DNA from: Bradyrhizobium sp. Y36
GTDB taxonomy: Bacteria > Pseudomonadota > Alphaproteobacteria > Rhizobiales > Xanthobacteraceae
NCBI RefSeq assembly: GCF_002531575.1
Contig: NZ_NWTI01000021.1
Coordinates: 84,396 to 148,395, forward strand
Reading direction: 5' to 3'
Length of the DNA: 64,000 nucleotides
Below, one piece after another: positions 1 through 9,706 of the stretch (its first letter is position 1; each line of letters begins with the position of its first letter). The notes beneath the pieces are model-generated. The model saw only the letters and a list, made by a program, of their open reading frames with translations. It searched no databases and was not told where the DNA came from. Both the position numbers and the translations under genes were made by a program.

Positions 1-8
1 AGATCGCG

Positions 9-1403
9 ATGGAGAAAGACCTGCTCGATCAGACCCGCGTCGAAGCGCGGAAGCTGAAGCCGAAATACGGCAACGATCGCACCGCCTTCGCACTGGCGCT
101 GGCCCGGTGGGCCTCTACCAATCCCGATTTCGGGTGGGCGGCCACACCTGCGCCGCGATCCTATTGGCGCGGGAAGGGGGCGGGCATCGGTGCGAAGCTC
201 GCTTATCCCGTGGCCGCGATCGTGCTGTGGTTCGCGTTGCTCGGGATCGTCTGGGCATTGCCGCGCGCCTATAACTGGTTGTTCGGCGCGCCGGGGCACG
301 TCGGGCAGGCCATCGAAAACGCCATCACCGCGACAACCGAATGCCTGTTCACGATGAGCTGGCACGGGCTGCTTGCGTTTGCGATCATTGTCTTCCTCGT
401 CTGGCTGTTCCTGGTGCCGCTGCCCGCGCAATTCGTGTCGTGGAGGCGCTGGTTGAACAGCGTCCAGCAGGAGCTGGATCGGCCGACCGAGACGCTCTCG
501 TCGCTGGCCACCTATGTGGGCGGCTGGATCATCGGCGTGCCGCTGCTCCTGGCCGTCGCCGCGTGCGCCATCGCCTACACGCTCGCTCCGCTGGCCTATG
601 CGCTGGCTCCGGACTATATGCACGCCGTCATCGAACCTAAGCTGCCGAAGCTGACCGGATTGCAGATCATCGTGATCGCTGTCGCCGCGATCATCGTGGT
701 GCTTGCCATCGGCGCGCTGTTCTACCGGCTCAATCGCTATTTCAAGGGGCTGAGCGAGAGGTTCTTTCATCCGCTTCAAGACGACGTTCCGCGCGCCCAG
801 CAGATCCATCCCTCGATCGAGCGATGCGAGGCCGAGTTGGTCGATGGCACCCAGCACATGTTCAGCCTCACGGAGCTGCGCGGTCCGCAATGGTGGAGCG
901 CGTGGTGCATCCGGGTGGCGATGCGCATCGTGACGTTCGCCGGACGTGTTTTCTTCACGCAAGGCTGGCTCGGCAACGCGCCGGGCATCCATTTCGGCCA
1001 TTGGCACATCATCGACGGCGGTCGCCGCTTTCTGTTCTGCTCGAACTATGACGGCAATTTCGGCGGCTATCTCGACGATTTCATCAACGGGGCGGCCGTC
1101 GGCACCACGCTGGCCTGGCGCTGGACCCAGCTGCATCCGCGCGACCCGGCGCTGGCGGGGCAGCCCGGCATTGCAAAGCCGCGCAGCTTTCCGCCGACGC
1201 GCTTCGTCGTCTTCCGCGGCGTGAAGTGCGAGCTGAAATTCAAGTCCTATGCGCGCGACAGCATGCTGCCGCATCTCTACCATTTCGACGCCTGCAACCG
1301 GACCGTCGACCAGATCAACCTCGCGACGGGACTGCGCGACGCCCTGTTCGGCGAACGCAACGAGAAGAACGACGACCTGATCATGAGGGCCATCGAGACA
1401 TGA
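9..1403 (+). CDS. Polytopic membrane protein paired with a Dyp peroxidase
   Basis: A 464-residue protein with about four membrane segments (roughly residues 66–84, 118–138, 170–195 and 218–238) and a soluble C-terminal half. That half holds the striking stretch FCSNYDGNFGGYLDDFI (343–359). Its stop overlaps the start of the next gene in an ATGA arrangement (1400–1403), so the two are very probably co-translated. The ATG at 9 is only eight bases from the window edge and an earlier start cannot be excluded. I do not know a family name. From its partner, a membrane-anchoring or electron-supply role for the peroxidase is possible, but that is inference. Confidence 0.75.
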   Translation: MEKDLLDQTRVEARKLKPKYGNDRTAFALALARWASTNPDFGWAATPAPRSYWRGKGAGIGAKLAYPVAAIVLWFALLGIVWALPRAYNWLFGAPGHVGQAIENAITATTECLFTMSWHGLLAFAIIVFLVWLFLVPLPAQFVSWRRWLNSVQQELDRPTETLSSLATYVGGWIIGVPLLLAVAACAIAYTLAPLAYALAPDYMHAVIEPKLPKLTGLQIIVIAVAAIIVVLAIGALFYRLNRYFKGLSERFFHPLQDDVPRAQQIHPSIERCEAELVDGTQHMFSLTELRGPQWWSAWCIRVAMRIVTFAGRVFFTQGWLGNAPGIHFGHWHIIDGGRRFLFCSNYDGNFGGYLDDFINGAAVGTTLAWRWTQLHPRDPALAGQPGIAKPRSFPPTRFVVFRGVKCELKFKSYARDSMLPHLYHFDACNRTVDQINLATGLRDALFGERNEKNDDLIMRAIET

Positions 1404-2833
1404 AGCACGCTCCGCGTCTCTCCGAGCAAAGCCACGACATCCAGGGTATCCTCAAGAGCGGCTTCGGCTCGCTCACCGTCAGTCGTTTCAGGCTGCTGAC
1501 GATCCACGACGCGAAGCTGGCGAAGGCATGGCTGGCGCAACTGCTCGCCACCGGCCTGATCGTCAGTGCGGAACAGGTCGGCAAACCGAAGCCGGCGAAG
1601 GAGAAGCAGGAGAAGCAAGAGAAGGAAGAGAAGGAAGAAAAGAAACCCGTCGATGCCGTCGTCTCGATCGGCTTTACCTATTCGGGACTGGTCAAGCTCG
1701 GTTGCCAGGAAACCAGCGACCATCCGTTTCCGACGCCGTTCCGCAGCGGCATGGGCAGCGAGCTGCGCGCCAAGCTGTTACGGGACGAATACCGGCAGTG
1801 GACCTGGACTGACCACGAAGGCCCCGGCGGAGGTGCAGTGGTGCACATCCTACTCGCCGAATGGAGGAGGCGCGGCGTCGCCTCGGGATTGCCTCCGATT
1901 AACCCGAGCGCCTTCTCCGTCATCGAGGCCGGGGACGATTCCGATTTCTTCGACGGGGACGGTAAATTGAGCGAGCCGTTCGGATTTCGCGATGGCCTCG
2001 CCCAGCCGGTGATCCGAGGCCTCAGGGATCAGGATGGCGGGAGCTTGACGCAGGTTCGGGCCGATGCCGCCGGTTTCTACGACGACCGGCTGGTGGAGCC
2101 GGGCGAATTCATCCTGGGCTATCGCAACGAATACGACGAGCTGACTTTTTGCCCGAACGTGCAGGGATGGGCGAGCGCCAGCGGCCGGTTCACCCTGAAC
2201 GGAAGCTATCTCGCCGTCCGACAGTTCGAGCAGAACGTGACCGCGTTTAGGGCGTTCGAGGCTGCGCATTCGGACTTCGAGGCAGCGAACGGAGTTTCGG
2301 CTGGTGAGAAGCTGATGGGGCGCAGGAAGAACGGGCTTCCGTTGTCGTGGAAAGGCGACCCGACCGTGCCCGTGTCGGATTCGGCGGCCGATGCGTTCCG
2401 CTATCGCGTCGAGGACGCTAACGGTTTCATGTGCCCCAAGGGGGCCCATGTGCGCCGCTCCAATCCTCGTGACTCGCTCGGCATCGACGTCCAATCGAGC
2501 ATCAAGTCATCCAAGCTGCATCGATTGCTGCGGCGTGGGCGCCCCTATGCCGAGGCCTCGGGCCGTCAGGGCATCTTCTTCATCGCCTGCAATGCGGATC
2601 TCGAGCGGCAGTTCGAGTTCATCCACCAGCGTTGGCTGCAAAACCGGAGGTTTGGAACGCTCGAGAGTCAGGATGATCCGATCGTGGGGTCGCAATCGTG
2701 TCCGAAGGCTTTCACCATTCCAGGCGAGGCCAGCGGCAGTGAAGTTTCGCTGCAGCATTTCACGGAGACGCTTGGGGGCGGTTACTTCTTCCTGCCCGGG
2801 ATCGCGGCGCTGAAGTTCATCGCCCGGGTTTGA
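1400..2833 (+). CDS. Dyp-type haem peroxidase
   Basis: Dye-decolourising peroxidases oxidise substrates with H2O2 using haem b. The 477-residue protein has the family's GxxDG motif (GFRDG, residues 195–199, catalytic D198). It also has the C-terminal haem-ligand context CPKGAHVRRSNPRD, where H350 is the expected proximal ligand. The start at 1400 is chosen because ATG overlaps the upstream stop; the longer frame from 1226 would run deep into the preceding gene. Residues about 62–83 form an unusual run made almost only of Lys, Glu and Gln, probably an exposed linker. No Tat or Sec signal is visible, so the enzyme is probably cytoplasmic or tethered through the upstream membrane protein. Confidence 0.88.
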   Translation: MKHAPRLSEQSHDIQGILKSGFGSLTVSRFRLLTIHDAKLAKAWLAQLLATGLIVSAEQVGKPKPAKEKQEKQEKEEKEEKKPVDAVVSIGFTYSGLVKLGCQETSDHPFPTPFRSGMGSELRAKLLRDEYRQWTWTDHEGPGGGAVVHILLAEWRRRGVASGLPPINPSAFSVIEAGDDSDFFDGDGKLSEPFGFRDGLAQPVIRGLRDQDGGSLTQVRADAAGFYDDRLVEPGEFILGYRNEYDELTFCPNVQGWASASGRFTLNGSYLAVRQFEQNVTAFRAFEAAHSDFEAANGVSAGEKLMGRRKNGLPLSWKGDPTVPVSDSAADAFRYRVEDANGFMCPKGAHVRRSNPRDSLGIDVQSSIKSSKLHRLLRRGRPYAEASGRQGIFFIACNADLERQFEFIHQRWLQNRRFGTLESQDDPIVGSQSCPKAFTIPGEASGSEVSLQHFTETLGGGYFFLPGIAALKFIARV

Positions 2834-2902
2834 TGGCGTGCAAGGTTGTTGTTTGCGGGGGACCTTTCCGGAAGGCGCTGCGCACCTTTTCCGGATCGGA
2901 CC

Positions 2903-3679
2903 TCAGTCCTGCGGCTCGGACGCGGCATCGCCCTGCGCGTCGATGCGCAGCCAGCCGGAGGGCGCGAGGCGCTGCTGCGGCAGGAAGCGGGCCTTGTAGT
3001 CCATCTTCTTGGAGCCCTCGATCCAGTAGCCGAGATAGACGTAAGGCAGGCCTTGCCGGCGGGCGCGGGCGATGTGGTCGAGGATCATGAAGGTGCCCAT
3101 CGAGCGGCTGACCTGGCCCGGCTCGAAGAACGAATAGACCATCGACAGGCCGTCGCTGAGCACGTCGGTCAGCGCCACCGCGATCAGCTCCTCGCCGCGG
3201 CCGGTGATGCCGCTGTCGGGCCCGCGCTTGCGGTACTCGATGATGCGGGTCTCGACATGGCTGTCCTCGACCATCATGGCGTAGTCGAGCACGGTCATGT
3301 CGGCCATGCCGCCATGGCGGTGGCGGGCATCGAGATAGGCCCGGAACACCGAGTATTGCTCGGAGGTCGGGACCGCGCTGCGCTGCTCGCCGATGATGTC
3401 GGAATTGCGCGCCATCACCTTGCGGAAGTTGCGGGAGGGCCGGAACTCGTTGGCGACGACCCGGACCGAGACGCAGGCGCGGCACTGGTCGCAGGCCGGC
3501 CGGTAGGCGATCGACTGGCTGCGGCGGAAACCGCCATGGGTCAGGAGGTCGTTGAGATCGCCGGCGCGCTCCCCCACCAGGTGCGTGAACACCTTGCGCT
3601 CATGCCGGCCCGGCAGATAGGGGCACGGAGAGGGCGCCGTCAGGTAGAATTGGGGGGTGTCGCGCGAGTGCTGGGTCAA
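2903..3679 (-). CDS. bpt: Aspartate/glutamate leucyltransferase (bacterial protein transferase)
   Basis: Transfers leucine from Leu-tRNA to proteins with N-terminal Asp or Glu, marking them for ClpS/ClpAP degradation (N-degron pathway, cytoplasm). The 258-residue protein has the family hallmarks: the N-terminal segment around CPYLPGRHERKVFT, the cysteine-containing CDQCRACVSVRV, the FRPSRNFRK stretch, and the C-terminal segment ending in YLGYWIEGSKKMDYK and FLPQQRL. Length is normal for the family. It is transcribed alone, convergent with the peroxidase operon and in the same direction as the RDD gene and hemB further on. Confidence 0.93.
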   Translation of the reverse strand: MTQHSRDTPQFYLTAPSPCPYLPGRHERKVFTHLVGERAGDLNDLLTHGGFRRSQSIAYRPACDQCRACVSVRVVANEFRPSRNFRKVMARNSDIIGEQRSAVPTSEQYSVFRAYLDARHRHGGMADMTVLDYAMMVEDSHVETRIIEYRKRGPDSGITGRGEELIAVALTDVLSDGLSMVYSFFEPGQVSRSMGTFMILDHIARARRQGLPYVYLGYWIEGSKKMDYKARFLPQQRLAPSGWLRIDAQGDAASEPQD

Positions 3680-3809
3680 GGGACGTCGTGGGCCTCCGAA
3701 GTGGGTCTCAGCATCGCGCTACGGAAGCCCCCGGTCAATTGGTCTACTCGGCAGGTCAGGTCAGACAGCTTAAGTGATCCTGGTTGATAGGTCCTTGATC
3801 GCCAGCCTC

Positions 3810-4352
3810 TCAATAGGTCCTTGCGCCCTGCGGTACGGGCGCGCGGACCGAATTGTTGATCACCACCGTTCCCAGCACGACATCGTGCAGCAGGCGGCGG
3901 CGGCCGTTGAACAGGCCGACCAGCACCACGAAGGGCGTCAGGAACGAGACCGAGACCCAGAACAGCACGGCATGGGTGGCGCCGAGCACGAAATAGCCGG
4001 GCGCGCCGTACCAGGTGCGCAGCTCCAGATCCATCAGGCGCATGCCGATCGTGGCGGAGGAGGGACCGCCGATGCAGGCGCCATAATAGACGATGGCCCA
4101 GATCACGGAGGCCGGCCAGGCCAGCCAGAACAGCGCCCAGCCGAGGCCGAGTGTCACCACGCCAAACAGGGCGATGAAGATGTAGCCGAGGATCACCGGT
4201 ACCGAGATTACGACCATGTCGATCAGGAAGGCGAAGGCCCGCCGCGTTGCAACGCCGCGAAACAGCTCCGGGTGCAGATAGGGGTCGTAGGCGTGCGGTT
4301 GCACCCCGCCGTCATTGCGCCATGCGCCCGAATTGCCCGTCTCGTACGACAT
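3810..4352 (-). CDS. RDD family membrane protein
   Basis: A 180-residue membrane protein. It carries the RDD signature near its first membrane segment (RRAFAFLIDMVVISVPVIL) and further hydrophobic helices, including one rich in tryptophan and one near HAVLFWVSVSFLTPFVVLVG. Function in this family is generally unknown; some members are linked to ion or Na+/H+ exchange. The start at 4352 is chosen over the much longer open frame because a GGAGG Shine–Dalgarno lies just upstream. The extra N-terminal residues of the longer frame would be coded through the 4521–4659 repeat. Confidence 0.82.
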   Translation of the reverse strand: MSYETGNSGAWRNDGGVQPHAYDPYLHPELFRGVATRRAFAFLIDMVVISVPVILGYIFIALFGVVTLGLGWALFWLAWPASVIWAIVYYGACIGGPSSATIGMRLMDLELRTWYGAPGYFVLGATHAVLFWVSVSFLTPFVVLVGLFNGRRRLLHDVVLGTVVINNSVRAPVPQGARTY

Positions 4353-4520
4353 GTCGGTCCTCCCAAGGGGGAAACAGAGGGAAAAACCCTCGAGGCAGGA
4401 CATGGGAACAGGCTCTCCCCCTGCCAAGGGCGCTGGGACGTCAACAAGCCGAAATATTCGGGCGATTCGGGGGCGGGGGCTTAGCGGTTGGGGGAGCCGA
4501 TAGCGTCGCCACATCTTCGG

Positions 4521-4659
4521 TGTCGTCCCCGCGAACGCGGGGATCCATAACCACAGGGAGCAGTTTGGCGAACACCCACAGTTCATTCTTCGCTGGTACG
4601 GATACCGCGCGCCATCGAGGGATCACCCGGTATGGGTCCCTGCGTTCGCAGGGACGACA
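4521..4659. repeat. Intergenic palindromic repeat, 139 bp
   Basis: An element bounded by imperfect inverted repeats: tgtcgtccccgcgaacgc at the left (4521 on) and gcgttcgcagggacgaca at the right (ending 4659). Each end can itself form a small hairpin. It fills the space between the RDD gene and hemB and has no coding signal. It resembles the other intergenic elements of this window in architecture, though not in exact sequence. Confidence 0.75.
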
Positions 4660-4666
4660 GCGGAGC

Positions 4667-5728
4667 TTATCCTTGGCTGCGCAGCTTCTCCGCCGCCTTC
4701 GGCGCAAAATAGCTGAGCACGCCGTCGGCGCCGGCGCGCTTGAAGGCGAGTAGGCTCTCCATCATCGCGCGCTCGCCGTCGAGCCAGCCGTTGTTGGCCG
4801 CGGCTGCGATCATCGCGTATTCGCCCGACACCTGATAGGCGAAGGTCGGCATCGCAAACGTGTCCTTCACGCGGCGCACCACGTCGAGATAGGGCATGCC
4901 GGGCTTCACCATCACCATGTCGGCGCCTTCGGCGATGTCGAGCTCGACCTCGCGCAGTGCCTCGTCGGTGTTGGCGCTGTCCATCTGATAGGTGCGCTTG
5001 TCGCCGGTCAGCGTCTTGGCCGAGCCGATGGCGTCGCGGAACGGGCCGTAGAAGGCGGAGGCGTATTTGGCCGCATAGGCCATGATCTGCACGTCGGACA
5101 GGCCGGAGCGATCCAGCCCCTCGCGGATCGCGGCCACGCGGCCGTCCATCATGTCGGAGGGCGCGATGATGTCGCAGCCGGCTTCGGCCTGCACCAGGGC
5201 CTGGCGCACCAGCACCGCGACCGTCTCGTCGTTCAGGATCCTGCCGTCCGAGATCAGGCCGTCATGGCCGTGGCTGGTGAAGGGATCGAGCGCGACGTCG
5301 CAGAGCAGGCCGATCTCCGGAAACTCCTTCTTGATCGCGCGCACCGCCTGGCAGACCAGATTGTCTGGATTGCAGGCTTCCGATCCGTGCTCGTCGCGCA
5401 GGGAGGGGGCGGTGTAGGGAAACAGCGCGATGCAGGGGATGGTGAGCTTCATGGCGCGCTCGGCCTCGCGCACGGCCTGGTCGACGCTGAGGCGCTCGAC
5501 GCCGGGCATCGAGGCGACCTGTTCGCGCTTGTTGGTGCCGTCGATCAGGAACAGCGGCCAGATCAGGTCGTCGGTGGTGAGCACGTTCTCCCGCACCATG
5601 CGCCGGGCCCATTCGGCCTTGCGGTTGCGGCGCGGGCGGACGGTCAGATCGAGGGCATGGGGCACCATCGTGCCCTCGTGGCGCGAGACCTCGCGCAATT
5701 CGATCGGACGTCCGTATTTGATCGCCAT
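4667..5728 (-). CDS. hemB: Delta-aminolevulinic acid dehydratase (porphobilinogen synthase)
   Basis: Condenses two 5-aminolevulinate molecules to porphobilinogen in tetrapyrrole synthesis. The 353-residue protein has the two Schiff-base lysines, K221 (AYAAKYASAFYGPF) and K275 (MVMVKPGMPY). The metal-binding stretch reads DVALDPFTSHGHDG, so the cysteines of zinc-type enzymes are replaced by Ala and Asp. This is the magnesium-type site known from Bradyrhizobium. The start at 5728 follows a clear GGAGGAAG site. The longer open frame to 6073 adds unrelated sequence overlapping the divergent DUF6163 gene and is rejected. Confidence 0.95.
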   Translation of the reverse strand: MAIKYGRPIELREVSRHEGTMVPHALDLTVRPRRNRKAEWARRMVRENVLTTDDLIWPLFLIDGTNKREQVASMPGVERLSVDQAVREAERAMKLTIPCIALFPYTAPSLRDEHGSEACNPDNLVCQAVRAIKKEFPEIGLLCDVALDPFTSHGHDGLISDGRILNDETVAVLVRQALVQAEAGCDIIAPSDMMDGRVAAIREGLDRSGLSDVQIMAYAAKYASAFYGPFRDAIGSAKTLTGDKRTYQMDSANTDEALREVELDIAEGADMVMVKPGMPYLDVVRRVKDTFAMPTFAYQVSGEYAMIAAAANNGWLDGERAMMESLLAFKRAGADGVLSYFAPKAAEKLRSQG

Positions 5729-5863
5729 CACTCTTCCTCCGGCTGGAATTATTCTTATACCAGCTCGCACGGTTCCCGTCACCGCGGCTTGACCTGCCGC
5801 AAGGCAGCCTTGAACGAGGCGCGGCCGATTGATTTTGCAGGGCGAAGCAGCCACAAAGGGCCC

Positions 5864-6373
5864 ATGTCCGAGATCTCCACCCGCGATGCGGCCCGCGACG
5901 GCGCAAGGGACACTGCCCGAGACGCCGCCAGAGAGACGGCGAGGGAGAGCGCCATGTCGGTCGCCGCGATCTCGTCGGAGCGGACTGAGTCCGACGACAA
6001 TGTCTGGACGCGCCGCCTGGTGCTGTTCCTGCGGGTGATGGCGCTGCTGTCGATCCTGAAGGGGCTGTATCACTGGGCCCAGGTCACGGGCTTTGTCGGC
6101 GGCGAGGACGAGGCGTTCGAGAATCAGTCGATGGCCTGGCAGGCCGCCACGGTCTACTTCGCCGTGATCGAGCTCGTTGCCGCGGTCGGCCTGTGGCTGG
6201 CAACGCCATGGGGCGCGGTGGTGTGGCTGACCACCGTGGTGTCGATGGCGGTGATCGAATTGATGTTCCCGGGAATCTACGGCGGCAGCCTGATCGTCGT
6301 CGGCGTCGAAGCCTTCATGCTCGCCGCCTATCTCGCACTCGCCTGGATGGCCGCGCGCGAACGGCCGCCATAG
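5864..6373 (+). CDS. DUF6163 family membrane protein
   Basis: A 169-residue protein with about four hydrophobic helices in residues 45–165, transcribed away from hemB and upstream of ldtR. This neighbourhood is conserved in Rhizobiales. Residues 7–30 are six tandem tetrapeptides of the form R-[D/E]-x-A, directly followed by a second possible start (ATG at 5954, residue 31). If that start is used, the repeat lies in the 5' untranslated leader and the protein has 139 residues. I keep 5864 but the choice is open. Function is unknown. Confidence 0.75.
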   Translation: MSEISTRDAARDGARDTARDAARETARESAMSVAAISSERTESDDNVWTRRLVLFLRVMALLSILKGLYHWAQVTGFVGGEDEAFENQSMAWQAATVYFAVIELVAAVGLWLATPWGAVVWLTTVVSMAVIELMFPGIYGGSLIVVGVEAFMLAAYLALAWMAARERPP

Positions 6374-6397
6374 GCGACAACGTCGCGATCAACAATG

Positions 6398-6541
6398 CTC
6401 TCGTGCCCCGGACGCAGCGCAGCGCTCCTGGCGATGCGAAGCATCGTCCGGTGCGCTGCTGAGCCGGAGCCGATCTCTCCAAATCTCGTTTGTGGCTTTC
6501 TCGGTCCCGGATCTTTGCTTCGCTGGTCCGGGACACGAGAG
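6398..6541. repeat. 144-bp element with 16-bp terminal inverted repeats
   Basis: The left end ctctcgtgccccggac (6398–6413) and right end gtccgggacacgagag (6526–6541) are inverted repeats matching at 15 of 16 positions. The interior contains further short palindromes around gcgatgcgaagcatcg and ggtcccgg/ctggtccggg. No protein is encoded. It looks like a MITE- or REP-like intergenic element. Confidence 0.75.
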
Positions 6542-6895
6542 CGGAGTTGTGCGCGTTTGGTTGACCGCTGGTTGCGTAAAATTTGCCGTTACTTTTCGCT
6601 AACCAGCCGGTTCCGCCACAGCTCTTACGCGCCCGTTTCGAAACGGAGCGGGGCTGTTCTGGAATGCGACAGTTGCGGCGGACGGAGGGTGAACAGGACC
6701 TTGCGAAGGTCAACAGAGGGTTGCGAAAAGTGCTTGTGGCACAGGCTTAATCCGCAATTCACTGTCTTAAATTCATGATCTCTTTATTCTCTTATTTAAG
6801 CCGATCTTCAAACGCGCCCCTTAAGTTGCACCTATCAGACGGGACACAAGTTTCGTCGAATAAGTGTCGATAAAAACGACAACAGGGGAAGTGTC
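6542..6895 (+). other. Non-coding leader upstream of ldtR
   Basis: This 354-bp stretch has no convincing gene. Its second half (about 6745–6830) is markedly AT-richer than the surroundings, with the run around taaattcatgatctctttattctc cut across several weak -10-like hexamers. It is the likely promoter region of ldtR. I see no confident operator. The short open frames crossing it have no Shine–Dalgarno support. Confidence 0.5.
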
Positions 6896-7414
6896 ATGAT
6901 GAAAGCCGTCGCAACTGCGGCAGATACCGCAGAGCGCGTCTCCGGCCAGCAGGGTTCGGTGCAGTCGCTCTATCTGGAAGCCTTGACTCTGGTGGAGCGG
7001 CTGCATCGCCGGCTCCTCGACGTGATCAAGGACGAATTCGATCGCCGCGGCCGCGCGGACATCAACTCGGTGCAGGCGCTCCTGCTCTACAACATCGGCG
7101 ACAAGGAGCTGACCGCGGGCGAGCTGCGCACGCGCGGCTACTATCTCGGCTCCAACGTCTCCTACAATCTGAAGAAGCTCGTCGAGCTCGGCTTCCTCGA
7201 TCATCAGCGCTCGCGCGTTGATCGCCGCTCGGTGCGCATCCGCCTGACCCCGCAGGGCCAGGAAGTCCGCCGCATCGTCGATGCGCTCTACCAGAAGCAC
7301 GTCAAGACGGTCGAGCAGGTCGGCGGCATCTCGGGCGAGGAGTTCTCGACCCTCAACAAGTCGCTGCACCGCCTCGAGCGGTTCTGGACCGACCAGATCC
7401 TGTATCGCCTCTGA
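6896..7414 (+). CDS. ldtR: MarR-type transcriptional regulator LdtR
   Basis: A 172-residue winged-helix regulator. The core runs from a helical N-terminus through ADINSVQALLLYNIGDKELTA to the recognition region RGYYLGSNVSYNLKKLVELG, and the wing contains RSRVDRRSVRIRLT. This matches the Rhizobiales regulator LdtR, known in Liberibacter and Sinorhizobium for control of an L,D-transpeptidase gene and cell-wall stress tolerance. Two consecutive ATGs (6896 and 6899) follow the AGGGGAA site at about 6883. Neighbouring hemB, DUF6163 and glyA fit the conserved order. Confidence 0.88.
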   Translation: MMKAVATAADTAERVSGQQGSVQSLYLEALTLVERLHRRLLDVIKDEFDRRGRADINSVQALLLYNIGDKELTAGELRTRGYYLGSNVSYNLKKLVELGFLDHQRSRVDRRSVRIRLTPQGQEVRRIVDALYQKHVKTVEQVGGISGEEFSTLNKSLHRLERFWTDQILYRL

Positions 7415-7488
7415 TTTTTCGAAGGGATTAGGCCAAGCCGGCCCGCAACAAGACCGGCAAGCCTTTCCGAAACGTGCCTGACTTCCCC

Positions 7489-7528
7489 AAGCGCGCTGGC
7501 CCGGAGTTGCCCCCGGACCAGCGCGTTT
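7489..7528 (+). terminator. Hairpin after ldtR, probable terminator
   Basis: Inverted arms aagcgcgctgg and ccagcgcgttt enclose a GC-rich loop that can extend the stem. A short T-run follows. It lies about 75 bp after the ldtR stop and before the next small gene. Confidence 0.5.
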
Positions 7529-7610
7529 ACATGTATTGCACTTGCGAAAAAAGTAGCGGAGGCGGGGAACCAGTTCCAGCTCCGGCGCTTATCTCCTTCG
7601 GATCGGAGAC

Positions 7611-7853
7611 ATGACGATGTTGGTCGAGCGCGGGCTTCAGGCGATGAATGTGGAACTCGTGAGCGAGGCCTACGCCATCGCCGCGAACTACCTTCGCCGC
7701 TCCGGCGCGATCCCCGATACGCTCGTCACCGACGAACGCCTGCTCGAGATCATCATCAAGCTGATCCAGCACGGCGGATTCAACAAGATCAGGCTCGCCA
7801 ACAAGGCGATCGCCCGGTTTCAGGCGCAAGCCGAGGCCCGCGCCGTTGCCTGA
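7611..7853 (+). CDS. Conserved small hypothetical protein (80 aa)
   Basis: An 80-residue, mostly helical, soluble protein without recognisable enzyme motifs or membrane segments. The sequence (YAIAANYLRRSGAIPDT, LLEIIIKLIQHGG) suggests a compact alpha-helical fold. Two ATGs occur at the start, at 7611 and 7617. Its end overlaps the frame of the next small gene and the two are probably co-transcribed. Function unknown. Its place between ldtR and glyA suggests it is a stable local gene rather than an insertion. Confidence 0.65.
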   Translation: MTMLVERGLQAMNVELVSEAYAIAANYLRRSGAIPDTLVTDERLLEIIIKLIQHGGFNKIRLANKAIARFQAQAEARAVA

Positions 7854-7890
7854 TCAACACTCCCGAAACTTGGAAGAACCAGAGGGTGCC

Positions 7891-8112
7891 ATGGAAGCCG
7901 CCATCGACCGCATCATGCAGACCTATGACCTGCTCGCTAACCGCACGGCCGCGGCCAGCGAGGAGGCACGGGCCAAGGTCACGAACTACCTCAATACGCT
8001 GATGGAAGCCGGCGAGAAGGACACCCATCGGTTGACGGTGTGCGGCCTGACCTATCTGCGCCAGCTCGACGGCAGCGTCGATCCCGTGAAGGCGGGGTAT
8101 ACCGGGCTGTGA
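7891..8112 (+). CDS. Small hypothetical protein (73 aa)
   Basis: A 73-residue soluble protein, MEAAIDRIMQTYDLLANR onward, predicted largely helical. The start at 7891 is preferred over 7846 because an AGAGGG site lies just upstream, and the longer version would overlap the previous gene by eight bases with a poorly conserved-looking leader. It carries a single Cys (VCGLTYLRQLDG). It forms a pair with the 80-residue gene just upstream. Function unknown. Confidence 0.6.
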   Translation: MEAAIDRIMQTYDLLANRTAAASEEARAKVTNYLNTLMEAGEKDTHRLTVCGLTYLRQLDGSVDPVKAGYTGL

Positions 8113-8380
8113 CCTGACATCGGCCGCCGTCCGCGGCCGGGGATGAGACGTTAAGGCCCGAAGCGGTCCTATTTCGGGCTAAGGCCGACGGGCGGTTTCC
8201 TCGACCCGGCCGGGCTGCCGAAAACCTTCAATCCCCACCATATCTTGCACAAATATCGAGCCCGACCCGCAAACCCTTGGCCTGTTGCGGGTGATGTGGT
8301 AGATCGCGCGTGCTTCCGATCGCCACACCAGACCCGCCCGTAGCCCGCCAAAAGGCTGCGGCGGTGGAGATATTCGCAAG
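8113..8380. other. Intergenic region upstream of glyA
   Basis: No gene seen in 268 bp. A perfect 7-bp hairpin (cggccgc/gcggccg, 8121–8139) just after the small gene may end that transcript. The rest should contain the glyA promoter and leader. I could not recognise a known riboswitch fold here. Confidence 0.45.
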
Positions 8381-9691
<1,311 letters not shown>

Positions 9692-9706
9692 GGCTGGGTT
9701 CAACGG

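Noticed and set aside
8113..8380. Riboswitch upstream of glyA
   Set aside because: Only a GC-rich hairpin after the previous gene is visible. No glycine, SAM or THF-type conserved core was recognised by eye.
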